Source: JAJZIH01 sp021785265
Lineage (GTDB): Bacteria > Pseudomonadota > Gammaproteobacteria > JAKAQQ01
Reading direction: 5' to 3'
DNA: 64,000 bases
NCBI GenBank assembly: GCA_027338645.1
Contig: DAHWSH010000011.1
Location: 191,747-255,746 of the forward strand
The number at the start of each line of letters is the position of its first letter. Position 1 is the first letter of the stretch. The notes under the pieces are model-generated. The model had not been told where the DNA came from and ran no database searches. It saw nothing but the letters and a program-made list of their open reading frames with translations. A program made the translations under genes and the position numbers. Below are positions 7,916 through 16,039 of this stretch, in pieces.

Positions 7916-8912
7916 GTGGTCTCCGGTGCGAGAAGGGTTCGGCAGCCCGCTTGGCTGCCTGGTCGAGAATTTTCCCGAGGAGGTCCCTGTAGCTGATGCC
8001 ACCCGCCCGGGCTGCCTGAACGAAACCGGCTTCCGGATCGAGCGTAGGATTCGGGTTGAGGTCGATAATCCAAGGTTGCCCTTGGTCATCCACACGAAAA
8101 TCGATACGGGCGTATCCGGCAAGACCCAGACAATCGAAGAGGGTCTTGGCCAGAATGGAAAGGGTTTTGAGGATTGCCCCGTCGGGTCCATCGCCCTTCG
8201 GGAAAACGCGAACCGTGCCCTGAGCAGCCGGACTTTCCAGATCCCACTTGGCCTCGTAATCGACGATCTGTGGCCGGTCGGCCGGCCAGTTCCGGAACTC
8301 AATCTCAGCCGGTGGCAAGAGCCGGACGTGCCCCTCGGCCATCTCCAGCAGGGAAAGATTGAACTCGCGACCCGGAATGAAAGCCTCGGCAAAAAACGGA
8401 GTGCCGTGACGCTGGCTTTGGGACTCGATCAGCCGCTCGGCCGCGAGCCATGAGGTCACCCGAGCGGTCGGGCCGAGACCCAGAGAGGCGTGCTGGAAAC
8501 GGGCCTTGACGATGAAAACTTCTCCCGAGTCTATGGGCCCGGCCGGAGGCGAGGGCAGTCCCAAGGTATGGAGCTGGCGTTTGAGGGCCAGTTTATCGTC
8601 GGCCAAGGCGATGACGGCGGTGGGATTACCAGTGAAGGGCAGGGAAAGGCTTTCGAGCAGCGCCGGGATAGCACAGGCCAGACGATCCCTTCCGTCAAGG
8701 CCTTCGACGAGATTGAAAACAAGATCGGGAGGGGAGTCCAGGAGCCGGTTGCGGAGTCTTCCGAGATCGAGATCGGCATGGGCCACCTCACAGGACCAAT
8801 CCGGGCCGGAGAGCAGCCGGGCTAGGTCATGGGCGATTCTCTGGGTTTCGGCCTCGTCGGCGGTCTGGCTGGGTCCTTGGGATGCCCCGTGGAGGATGAG
8901 CAGGCGTTGCAT
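7902..8912 (-). CDS. ATP-grasp ligase 2 (D-Ala-D-Ala ligase-like)
   Basis: 336 residues with ATP-grasp architecture. The N-terminal substrate domain contains DLVFNLVEG (near residue 65) and TGNPTAVIALADDKLALKR. The ATP-binding lysine is in VFIVKARF, a flexible Gly loop is seen in ASLGLG, the adenine-binding strand is AEAFIPGREF, and the metal-binding acidic residues are in ARIDFRVD and IDLNPNPTLDPEAGF. These enzymes join a carboxylate, via acylphosphate, to an amine. Cell-wall Ddl is unlikely because two divergent copies stand next to kamA and a GNAT gene. Gap of 3 bases to the ligase gene upstream and 14-base overlap with the GNAT gene downstream. Confidence 0.82.
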   Translation of the reverse strand: MQRLLILHGASQGPSQTADEAETQRIAHDLARLLSGPDWSCEVAHADLDLGRLRNRLLDSPPDLVFNLVEGLDGRDRLACAIPALLESLSLPFTGNPTAVIALADDKLALKRQLHTLGLPSPPAGPIDSGEVFIVKARFQHASLGLGPTARVTSWLAAERLIESQSQRHGTPFFAEAFIPGREFNLSLLEMAEGHVRLLPPAEIEFRNWPADRPQIVDYEAKWDLESPAAQGTVRVFPKGDGPDGAILKTLSILAKTLFDCLGLAGYARIDFRVDDQGQPWIIDLNPNPTLDPEAGFVQAARAGGISYRDLLGKILDQAAKRAAEPFSHRRPHAGD

Positions 8913-8915
8913 GGC

Positions 8916-9911
8916 TCAGGTGCGGCCGGAAGCATCGGCCGCAGACCGGGACAGGGCGGATTCGAGGATGGCTCCGATGAGCATCGAATACGACCACCCT
9001 TGGGCCCGGGCCAGAATAACGAGGTCCGAACGGAGGGGGTGGATCCCCGCGAGCGGATTGATTTCCAGGAAAAGGGGTCGGTCCTCGCCGTCGAGCCGGA
9101 TGTCGACCCGGCTGGCATCGTCGCACTCGAGAAGACGGTGGACGGCCAAGGCCAGTGCAGCAACGGCGGGCTCTTGGCCGCTCGGGACAGGACGGTAATC
9201 GATCCGCGTGTCATACTCCTCCTTGGCCAAATATCCGTAGGCCGCCCGATCCTCAGGCGTTTTGGCATCAATTTCAAGAATACCCAGCACCCGGGCACTC
9301 TGACCGGTGCCGAGGATCCCGACTGTAAACTCGCGTCCGGGAAGGTAACGCTCGACAAGGAGAGGGCCCGAGAAGCGGGTCCGGAGTATCCGGATCCGCT
9401 GCTCAAGTCCGGCTCGATTATCGATCCGCGAGTCGGAGTCGATCCCCATACCCGATCCCTCGGCAGCCGGCTTCACGAAAAGGGGATAGTCGAGAGGGAC
9501 CGTCTCGGGCAGTTCCTGGCCTTTCAGGACAAAAAACGGAGATGTGGGTAGCCCGGCATCCTGGACGATGCGCTTGGCATGACCTTTGTGGAGAGCTAAA
9601 GCCAGGGTGAGGGGTCCGGAAAAGGTGTAGGGAATCCCGTAGGCATCGAGCAAGGCCGGTACCTGCGATTCTCGGGCGGTTCCCCGGAGGCCCTCGGCAA
9701 TGTTGAACACGAGGTCGTAACGTTCACCACGGGCCAAAGCCTCAACCAGAGCGGGGAGCGATCCGACCGCTACGACTTCGTGCCCAAACCCACTCAGGGC
9801 TTCACGGATGGCGGCCGGGGTTTCCGGACGGTCAAACTCGGCGGTCTCCTCCTCGGTATGACCGGCCGCGAGGTAGGATTCCCTGAGGTCATAGGTCAGT
9901 CCGATGCGCAT
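8916..9911 (-). CDS. ATP-grasp ligase 1 (D-Ala-D-Ala ligase-like)
   Basis: 331 residues. DLVFNIAEGLRG near residue 85 and YTFSGPLTLALALHKGHAKR form the N-terminal and linker parts. The ATP site shows YPLFVKPAAEGSGMGI (Lys and Gly-rich loop), LVERYLPGREF and the metal-ligand segment VDIRLDGEDRPLFLEINPLAG. It differs clearly from its downstream neighbour, so the pair is not a simple recent duplication and may act on successive substrates. The start overlaps kamA by 16 bases. Likely a peptide-bond-forming ligase acting on an amino acid, with beta-lysine as the obvious candidate from context. Confidence 0.82.
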   Translation of the reverse strand: MRIGLTYDLRESYLAAGHTEEETAEFDRPETPAAIREALSGFGHEVVAVGSLPALVEALARGERYDLVFNIAEGLRGTARESQVPALLDAYGIPYTFSGPLTLALALHKGHAKRIVQDAGLPTSPFFVLKGQELPETVPLDYPLFVKPAAEGSGMGIDSDSRIDNRAGLEQRIRILRTRFSGPLLVERYLPGREFTVGILGTGQSARVLGILEIDAKTPEDRAAYGYLAKEEYDTRIDYRPVPSGQEPAVAALALAVHRLLECDDASRVDIRLDGEDRPLFLEINPLAGIHPLRSDLVILARAQGWSYSMLIGAILESALSRSAADASGRT

Positions 9912-11251
9912 GGAGCCGGCCCGGGCCCATCCTCAGGATCCGGGTAACGGTAGGTCTCCCCGGCGTAGTTCCGGAGGAGTAGGTCATCTTCATCGCGTCC
10001 GATGACGGGATCCGGGAAGAGCGGGATCTTGCCACCCCCACCGGGAGCATCGATGACATAGGTCGGTACGGCATAACCCGTCGTGTGTCCCCGGAGTCCC
10101 TGGATGATTTCAAGCCCCTTGGCAACCGGCGTCCTGAAATGCGCGGATCCCGAGATCGGATCGCACTGGTAGAGGTAGTAGGGCTTCACGCGGAAGCGGA
10201 GGAGCCCCTGCATGAGCCGCTTCTGGGTCTCGACATCGTCATTCACGCCCTTGAGCAGTACGGTCTGGCTGCCGAGCGGGATCCCGGCGTCGGCCAGTCG
10301 TCCACACGCCTCACCCACCTCTGGGGTCAGTTCGTCTGGGTGGATGAAGTGGATGCTCATCCAGAGAGGGTGGTATTTCTTGAGCAGGCGAGTCAGTCGG
10401 GGGGTGATGCGTTGCGGGAGGACGGCGGGATTTTTGGTTCCGATGCGAAGGAATTCGACGTGGGGGATTCTTCGCAGTCGGTTGAGCAGCCAGTCCAGTC
10501 GCTCGTCATCGAGGCTCAGGGGATCGCCGCCCGACAACAGCACGTCACGGATGGTGGGGGTGGACTCGATATAGGCCAGCGCCGCCTCCAGCTGATGCTT
10601 CTTGAGGCTCCCCTCGCCGCTTGCTCCCACGAGGCGCGCCCGGGTGCAGTAGCGGCAATAGACGGCACATAAGCCGGTGACCAGGAACAGGACCCGGTCC
10701 GGATAACGGTGGACCAGCCCGGGCACGGGGCTCGTCGCATCTTCGCCCAGCGGATCATGGGCCTCACCGGGGTTGGCTTGGTATTCGGCGAGAACCGGCA
10801 CGACCGTCCGCCGCAAAGCCTGGTTACTGTCGTCGGGATTGAGAAGGGAGGCGTAATAGGGGGTGATGCCGAATGGCAAGGATCCCACATGGCGTTCGAT
10901 GGCGGCTCGTTCCTCGGCGGAGAGACGAAGGATCCGGTCGAGATCCGTTGTGGTCTTGATCCGGTGCCGTTGCTGCCAGCGCCAGTCGTTCCAGTCACTT
11001 TTAGAGGTTGTGGGATAAAAACGTTCGCGGAACCGTTCGGACCGCTCGCTGGTCACGAAACGGGGCCGGTAGGTCTTGGTGGCAGGACGATGGGGTGGGG
11101 GGGCGGTGGTGGGTTGGTGCGGGAAGATCGGGGAGAAGGGGATCCGGACTTCGTAGGGGGTGTCAAAGGCGAGACCGGATGCGGAGGAGGATGCTTGGAC
11201 CGGGAATGTTCCGGGAGGTTCGGCGTCTTCGGGAAGCGGACTGTCTTGCAT
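9896..11251 (-). CDS. kamA: KamA-family lysine 2,3-aminomutase (radical SAM, PLP)
   Basis: 451 residues, close to clostridial lysine 2,3-aminomutase along its length. The radical-SAM cluster motif is C195-x3-C199-x2-C202 (CAVYCRYC). DPLGED-SPVPGLVHRYPDRVLFL precedes it, and LSGGDPLSL and VPTYVIDAPGGGGKIP follow. Lys408 in GGGGK corresponds to the PLP-binding Lys337, and Asp364 (YQCD) and Asp401 (VIDAP) correspond to Asp293 and Asp330, which bind the substrate epsilon-amino group; glutamate 2,3-aminomutases replace these. The enzyme should therefore convert L-lysine to beta-lysine. A proline-rich ~60-residue N-terminal extension is of unknown use. First gene of a four-gene operon placed inside the MSHA locus. 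Confidence 0.9.
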   Translation of the reverse strand: MQDSPLPEDAEPPGTFPVQASSSASGLAFDTPYEVRIPFSPIFPHQPTTAPPPHRPATKTYRPRFVTSERSERFRERFYPTTSKSDWNDWRWQQRHRIKTTTDLDRILRLSAEERAAIERHVGSLPFGITPYYASLLNPDDSNQALRRTVVPVLAEYQANPGEAHDPLGEDATSPVPGLVHRYPDRVLFLVTGLCAVYCRYCTRARLVGASGEGSLKKHQLEAALAYIESTPTIRDVLLSGGDPLSLDDERLDWLLNRLRRIPHVEFLRIGTKNPAVLPQRITPRLTRLLKKYHPLWMSIHFIHPDELTPEVGEACGRLADAGIPLGSQTVLLKGVNDDVETQKRLMQGLLRFRVKPYYLYQCDPISGSAHFRTPVAKGLEIIQGLRGHTTGYAVPTYVIDAPGGGGKIPLFPDPVIGRDEDDLLLRNYAGETYRYPDPEDGPGPAPCASD

Positions 11252-11316
11252 CGTATGGCTCCAGTGGGATTGCTTGGGCAGGCACTCAACCCCCGATCAC
11301 ATCCGGGGTGGAGATG

Positions 11317-11334
11317 GCCGACGGTACAGTCGGC
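11317..11334 (-). promoter_or_regulatory. Hairpin in the 5' leader of kamA
   Basis: GCCGAC and GTCGGC form a 6-bp stem around a 6-base loop directly at the predicted transcript start. A second weaker inverted repeat (CCCCG...CGGGG) lies at about 11290-11308. There is no T-run, so this is not an evident terminator; it could stabilise the mRNA or bind a regulator. Confidence 0.35.
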
Positions 11335-11340
11335 GCGCAT

Positions 11341-11369
11341 GGTATATATCCTTTTGACTCCGGTTGCAA
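11341..11369 (-). promoter_or_regulatory. Sigma-70-like promoter for the kamA operon
   Basis: On the minus strand TTGCAA (11369-11364) is followed after 15 to 17 bases by the run TATATACC (11348-11341). With 17-base spacing the -10 is TATACC; with 15 it is TATATA. It lies in the 215-base gap between mshF and kamA and would give a leader of about 85 bases. This indicates that the kamA operon can be expressed separately from the pilus genes. Confidence 0.55.
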
Positions 11370-11466
11370 GTCCCCGTTCCCCACCCTCCCGACCGACCGG
11401 CGGAAGATCGTGGTTCTGGCGTGCCGGGGGAACGGCGAACGGATGAGCCGGGGTCTGGCGCGCGCA

Positions 11467-12009
11467 TCACCGCGCGCGCCAGTGATAGGGGTTGAGCTGG
11501 ACCAGGCGGACACCGGCGAGCCCGGAGAGGCGATGGCTTTTGCTGCGGTAGACCAGTTCGACCCGGAATCGGACACGTTTGGGACCGGTCAGCGGGGTTT
11601 CGAAATGATGCCGGAAACGGACGAGATAGACGAGTGTCCGGTTCCGCCGGTCAAAGTACCAGGAACCGGGGGGAATCCGGTGCCGCCGGGGATGGGCGAA
11701 GCTGCCCACATAGTTGGCCGGAGGAGTCGCGAGGAATCTCATCGGATTTGCCCCCTGGAGACGGGCAATGGCGGAAAGACCCGCTCCGCGGGCGATCCGT
11801 CCGGCGATGGTGATGCCAAGTGCGCTCTCGAGTGCGCCCTGGACCTCAAGCACGGCGGTTTTCTCAGCCGTGATCCGGAGCGGCCAGATCCGGTCGATCG
11901 CGACCGTGATGAAGATCCCGATCAGGATGGTGACTAGGCTGAGCTCGAGGAGGCTGACACTCAGGGGTCGCCGCGGCAGACGGTCGGCGGGCAATCTAGG
12001 AACAGGCAC
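11467..12009 (-). CDS. mshF: MSHA biogenesis protein MshF (prepilin-like, atypical cleavage site)
   Basis: 180 residues, located directly after mshG as MshF is in Vibrio. The N-terminus RRPLSVSLLELSLVTILIGIFITVAI has a pilin-like helix with Glu at the +5 equivalent, but the residue before the expected cut is Ser, not Gly, so processing is uncertain. The remainder (VLEVQGALESALGI, GSWYFDRRNRTLVYLVRFRHHF) is consistent with a pseudopilin fold. It is the last gene of the upstream half of the MSHA locus; the kamA operon follows after 215 bases. Confidence 0.68.
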   Translation of the reverse strand: MPVPRLPADRLPRRPLSVSLLELSLVTILIGIFITVAIDRIWPLRITAEKTAVLEVQGALESALGITIAGRIARGAGLSAIARLQGANPMRFLATPPANYVGSFAHPRRHRIPPGSWYFDRRNRTLVYLVRFRHHFETPLTGPKRVRFRVELVYRSKSHRLSGLAGVRLVQLNPYHWRAR

Positions 12010-12030
12010 CGGGAAGGGGGGACCGGGGGA

Positions 12031-13254
12031 TCAATGTTGGACGACCTGGATCAGGTCCCACATCGGCAGGAAAACACCCAGGGCGAGGATGAGAACCACG
12101 ATGCCCAGAGCCACGATCAGGATCGGTTCGATCAGGGCTCCCATATTGCGGACGTCGTAGTCCACCTCGTCCTCATAATAGGTCGCGACCTCATCCAGCA
12201 TGTCGTCGGTAGCACCAGTTTCGTCGCCGACCCGGAGCATCTGGACGACAAGGGGCGTAAAAAGACCAACGGTCTCTGCAGTTGTGCTCAGCGATTCACC
12301 ACGTTCCACACCGGTCCGCATGGCCAGGATCCGTTCCCCGAGATACTCATTGCCGACCGACTGGGCAATGAGACCCATGGCTTGGACCATGGGGACCCCA
12401 GCCCGGTAGCTCATGGCAAAGGCCCGTGCAAAACGGGCCAATCCTCCCCGGAGGACCAGCGGCCCGAACACCGGCAGGCGGAGTTTCAGGGTATCCCACG
12501 CGTAGTGGCCCTTTTCGGTCCGAACATAAATCCTCAGGGCGATGGTTGTAAGGATGATCAGGGCAAGAACCAAAAACCAGTAATGGGAAGCGAAGTTTGA
12601 GACCGCGAGAATAATCCGCGTCGGTAGGGGAAGTTCGCCATGGAACTGAGCGTAGACGCGCGCAAAGGCGGGGATCACTTTGACTGTAATCACCGCGATG
12701 GCGATGGCGATGGCGATGATCACAATAGCCGGGTAGCGGAGCGCGGTCTTGAGCTGGTTGCGGGTATTTTTATCCCTCTCAAGGTATTCGTGCAGGCGCA
12801 GGAAGGACTCCTCGAGCTTTCCGCTGGCCTCCCCCACGCGCACGATGCTGACGTAGAGCGGGGGGAAAACCTGGGGGCAACGTTGCATGGAGCTGGCCAG
12901 ATCGCGGCCCTCTTCGAGCGAGGCGAGAAGGGTTGTGAGGGCCACACGCAATGCCGGTGTACGGGTGGAATCCATGAGACTTTTGAGCCCACGGTTAATC
13001 GGCACTCCGGCACGCGTCAGGGCGTGCATCTGGCGGCTGAACAGAAGGAGATCATCCGTCCGGATCCGACGGCCGGGCCACAGGCGTTTCAAGGTGGTGA
13101 GCCAGTCCGGTTCGGCCGGTCGCGGCCGAATCTCAACGGGGGTGATGCCGACCGTGAGCAACTGGTTGGCGACCGCCTCGGGGCCTTCTGCCTCCCGGAA
13201 TCCGGTGACGAGGGAACCGCGCCGGTCGCGGCCGCGGAAAGTGTACTCAACCAT
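12031..13254 (-). CDS. mshG: MSHA platform protein MshG (GspF/PilC family)
   Basis: 407 residues with the two tandem GspF domains. The first begins at LLLFSRQMHALTRAGVPINRGL and the second at RFARAFAMSYRAGVPMVQAM, with three long hydrophobic segments near residues 165-190, 215-240 and 375-400. It is the inner-membrane platform on which the MshE ATPase acts to assemble the pilus. Its start directly follows the mshE stop. The first transmembrane helix contains an Ala-Ile repeat encoded by four exact copies of a hexanucleotide. Confidence 0.9.
   Translation of the reverse strand: MVEYTFRGRDRRGSLVTGFREAEGPEAVANQLLTVGITPVEIRPRPAEPDWLTTLKRLWPGRRIRTDDLLLFSRQMHALTRAGVPINRGLKSLMDSTRTPALRVALTTLLASLEEGRDLASSMQRCPQVFPPLYVSIVRVGEASGKLEESFLRLHEYLERDKNTRNQLKTALRYPAIVIIAIAIAIAVITVKVIPAFARVYAQFHGELPLPTRIILAVSNFASHYWFLVLALIILTTIALRIYVRTEKGHYAWDTLKLRLPVFGPLVLRGGLARFARAFAMSYRAGVPMVQAMGLIAQSVGNEYLGERILAMRTGVERGESLSTTAETVGLFTPLVVQMLRVGDETGATDDMLDEVATYYEDEVDYDVRNMGALIEPILIVALGIVVLILALGVFLPMWDLIQVVQH
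12695..12718. repeat. Hexanucleotide microsatellite (gcgatg)4 in mshG
   Basis: Four perfect consecutive copies of gcgatg. Read on the minus strand they encode an Ile-Ala run in the first transmembrane helix of MshG (IAIAIAIAV). Gain or loss of a unit would add or remove two residues without a frameshift. Confidence 0.8.
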
Positions 13255-14991
13255 TCAGGGCGAGCTTCCCTGGAGCGGGTTGACCTCGCCAAAAAGGCGC
13301 AGGACCTCGCTCAAGCTGGTCAAGCCGTCTTCTGCGTAACCCAGGGCGCGGCGGACGAGGCTCACATAACCAGACTGGCGTCGGGCCGTCTGGGCAATGC
13401 CCGTGGATGCCTCGCTTCTCAGGGCATCGGCCAGCGGGATATCGATCTCCAGCAGTTCGAACACGCCAATCCGACCCCGAAAACCACTGTTATTGCAGAA
13501 AGGGCAACCCCGCCCCCGTCGCCACTCGTGTGGGGTGTTGGAGAACCCCTGTGCGTTGAGCCAGGCTATTTCCTGTGGCGTGGCAACATGAATCTCGGTG
13601 CAATCCGTACAGAGACGGCGGATCAGGCGTTGGGAAATCACGGCATTCAGGGTGGCCGCAATAAGGTAGCCCCGGGCACCCATGTTGAGCAGTCGATCCA
13701 GTCCCGTTGGTGCGTCGTTGGTATGCAGTGTGGACAGGACAAGATGTCCCATGAGAGCGGCCCGAAGTGCCACCTCCATGGTTTCCTGGTCGCGGATCTC
13801 GCCCACCATGATGATGTCGGGATCCTGCCGGAGCGTGGTTCTCAGGATCCGGGCAAAGTCGAGCCCGATCCGTGGGTTGACCTGGATCTGGCTGATGCGG
13901 GGCAGCCGGTATTCGACGGGATCCTCGACCGTGATGATTTTGACGGCTGGGTGATTGATCGCGTTCAGGATCGAATACAGGGTCGTCGACTTACCGCCAC
14001 CCGTCGGTCCCGTGACGAGCAGCATGCCGGTCGGCCGTGCGATGAGCGCTTGGAGACGGGTGAGGAGGTCGGTGGGAAGCCCCAACTGATCAAGACCGAT
14101 GAGGTCGTGAGCTGGATCCAACAGCCGCATGACGACACTCTCGCCGTAGGACGTGGGGAGGGTGGCAAGTCGGACATCGAGAGTCCGTTGTTTGACCCTG
14201 AGACTGAAGCGTCCGTCCTGTGGCAGTCGACGCTCAGAGATGTCGAGCCCCGCCATGAGTTTGAGACGGGTGATGATGGCTTGGCTCACCCGACGGCCCT
14301 CGACCAGCTGTTCATGGAGGATGCCGTCAATCCGTTGACGCACCCGGAGCTGGTTTTCCTCCGGTTCGAGATGAATATCGGAGGTGCGCGCCTGGACGGC
14401 ATCCTCGAACAGAGATTTCAGCAGGCGGACGACCGGCTGTTCTCCCAGCATTTCGCTTTGCCCGAGCTGTTCGATGTCGAAATTGCTGCCTTCCCTGAGT
14501 TCGGCACCGATTTCCTCCGCAAGGAGCGAAATCTCTTCTGTGCGACGGTAGACGACATCGATGGCCCGGATAAGGTCCCCCTCGGGGACCAGGCTCAACT
14601 GCAGCGGTTTTTTGAGGATCCGCGAGAGCTCGTCATAGGCGAAGATGTCGGTCGGGTCGACCATGCCGATAAGCAGATTGTCCGTGCGATCCTCAAGCAC
14701 GATCGCCCGGTGGCGCCGGGCATAGCTTTCCGGGAGCAGGCGGACGGTTTCAGGTTGGAACCGGTACCGCTTGAGATCGACGAGCGGGATCCCGAGCTGT
14801 CGGGAAAGGAAGTCGAGCAGGGTCTCCTCGTTGATGAAGCCGAGTTCGATCAGGATCCGACCGAGCTTGTGTCCCGTCTTTCTCTGTTCGACGAGTGCCG
14901 TTTTGAGCGCATTTTCCGAAATGATCTTCTCGCGCATCAGGAGATCGCCGATGCGGATCCGTTCCGGTGGTTTAGCGAGCGGGCGGTTCAT
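13255..14991 (-). CDS. mshE: MSHA assembly ATPase MshE (GspE/PilB family)
   Basis: 578 residues from the ATG at 14991. The N-terminus holds an MshEN domain with two tandem motifs (RIGDLLMREKIISENAL and KLGRILIELGFINEETLL), the type shown to bind cyclic di-GMP in MshE. The ATPase core has GPTGGGKSTTLYS (Walker A), DPDIIMVGEIRD (Walker B), GHLVLSTLHTND, and a zinc-type cysteine tetrad CTDC...CPFC. It powers pilus extension at the inner membrane through MshG. An upstream in-frame ATG at 15078 lies well inside mshN and is less likely; the chosen start overlaps mshN by 20 bases. Confidence 0.92.
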   Translation of the reverse strand: MNRPLAKPPERIRIGDLLMREKIISENALKTALVEQRKTGHKLGRILIELGFINEETLLDFLSRQLGIPLVDLKRYRFQPETVRLLPESYARRHRAIVLEDRTDNLLIGMVDPTDIFAYDELSRILKKPLQLSLVPEGDLIRAIDVVYRRTEEISLLAEEIGAELREGSNFDIEQLGQSEMLGEQPVVRLLKSLFEDAVQARTSDIHLEPEENQLRVRQRIDGILHEQLVEGRRVSQAIITRLKLMAGLDISERRLPQDGRFSLRVKQRTLDVRLATLPTSYGESVVMRLLDPAHDLIGLDQLGLPTDLLTRLQALIARPTGMLLVTGPTGGGKSTTLYSILNAINHPAVKIITVEDPVEYRLPRISQIQVNPRIGLDFARILRTTLRQDPDIIMVGEIRDQETMEVALRAALMGHLVLSTLHTNDAPTGLDRLLNMGARGYLIAATLNAVISQRLIRRLCTDCTEIHVATPQEIAWLNAQGFSNTPHEWRRGRGCPFCNNSGFRGRIGVFELLEIDIPLADALRSEASTGIAQTARRQSGYVSLVRRALGYAEDGLTSLSEVLRLFGEVNPLQGSSP

Positions 14992-16039
14992 GCGTGGGGG
15001 CGACCTTTTCGAGAAACCTGATTCTACGCTCGAGATAGAGGGTGAGCGTGGGTGCGAGATCTCCCAGAGCGAGGGCACGCCGGTCGGCTTGGAGAGCCCG
15101 TTGGGTCTGACCCGACTGTTCCAGGGCGATTCCCCGGCCAGCCCAGGCCCAGGCGGCCCCGGGACGTTTTGTGAGGATCTCGCCGTAGAGGTGGGCGGCC
15201 ATGGGCCAATGAGCGGTCAGCTGGGCGAGTGCAGCGGCCAGTTTGAGGTAATGCAGGTGGGCTCGTGGGTGGGTCGGCGGGTGGTGCCGGATCTCTTGCC
15301 AGGCGAGGGACGTGTTGCCGGTCCTGGCGAGAAGATTGATGAGGGCGTCACGGGCTCGGCGGTTGGTGCTCGGGAGGTGGATCCCGGCCAAAAGGAGCGC
15401 CTGGGCCGCCGGAAGGTTCCCAAGTCTCACCTCGAGACCTCCCAGGGCCAGGCGGATGGCAGTGTTCCGTGGTTCGAGGGACAGTGCCGCCCTGAAGCGG
15501 AGAATGGCACGTCGTCCATGTCCATGACGGAGATCGCGCCGGGCTTCGAGGAGCTCGACTTGAACCTGCTCCGCTGGAGTCGCGGGAGGGGCGGAGTGGA
15601 TGTCAAGGGATTGGGTGCTGGCCACGGGCGGGAGGGGGGCCGGCCGGAGTGTTGGTTTTCCGTGAACGGGTCGGGATAGGGGCCCCCGAGAGGGGCCCAT
15701 GGTCGAAAGAGATCGTGGGCGGGAGGGGGCGGTCTGGACTTTCGGGCTGGGAGGAGCTGCGAAGGATACGGGTTTTCTGGCCTTGATCCCAGCATGATCC
15801 ATTGTGCCTGCGGATCTGGGAGGGGAGCGGGTTGGGTGAGAGGTTTTCTCAAGGGTCAGGAGAAACCATCCCGTGCCGAGGATGAAAAGGGCAATGAGGA
15901 TGCCGGAAAGGAATGCCGACAGTCGGCGTACCTGGCCGCGCCGCCTGGATTCCGGAACGACCTGAATGCCGGAGAGTGCTCCCGGCGCCCGGGGTTCCCG
16001 TTTGGCGAGGTCCCGGAGGACGTCATTGATGAGACTCAC
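14972..16039 (-). CDS. mshN: MSHA biogenesis protein MshN (TPR)
   Basis: 355 residues. The N-terminus MSLINDVLRDLAKRE is the MshN signature, followed by one transmembrane helix (LSGILIALFILGTGWFLL, residues ~43-60), a Pro/Ser-rich linker, and C-terminal TPR-type helical repeats (GHGRRAILRFRAALSLEPRN and others). It is an inner-membrane protein with a periplasmic TPR domain, probably helping secretin or pilus assembly. Its ATG overlaps the mshM stop by 4 bases. Confidence 0.85.
   Translation of the reverse strand: MSLINDVLRDLAKREPRAPGALSGIQVVPESRRRGQVRRLSAFLSGILIALFILGTGWFLLTLEKTSHPTRSPPRSAGTMDHAGIKARKPVSFAAPPSPKVQTAPSRPRSLSTMGPSRGPLSRPVHGKPTLRPAPLPPVASTQSLDIHSAPPATPAEQVQVELLEARRDLRHGHGRRAILRFRAALSLEPRNTAIRLALGGLEVRLGNLPAAQALLLAGIHLPSTNRRARDALINLLARTGNTSLAWQEIRHHPPTHPRAHLHYLKLAAALAQLTAHWPMAAHLYGEILTKRPGAAWAWAGRGIALEQSGQTQRALQADRRALALGDLAPTLTLYLERRIRFLEKVAPTHEPPAR

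Noticed and set aside
7902..9911. Cell-wall D-Ala-D-Ala ligase Ddl
   Set aside because: Two divergent copies next to kamA and a GNAT gene, away from cell-wall genes, make peptidoglycan synthesis unlikely.
11252..11340. Lysine riboswitch ahead of kamA
   Set aside because: The leader is only about 85 bases, too short for the L-box aptamer, and the conserved core is not seen.
12640..15021. Plus-strand open frame of 793 codons
   Set aside because: It lies antisense to mshG and mshE, has no ribosome site or recognisable domain, and arises from the GC-rich codon pattern of those genes.
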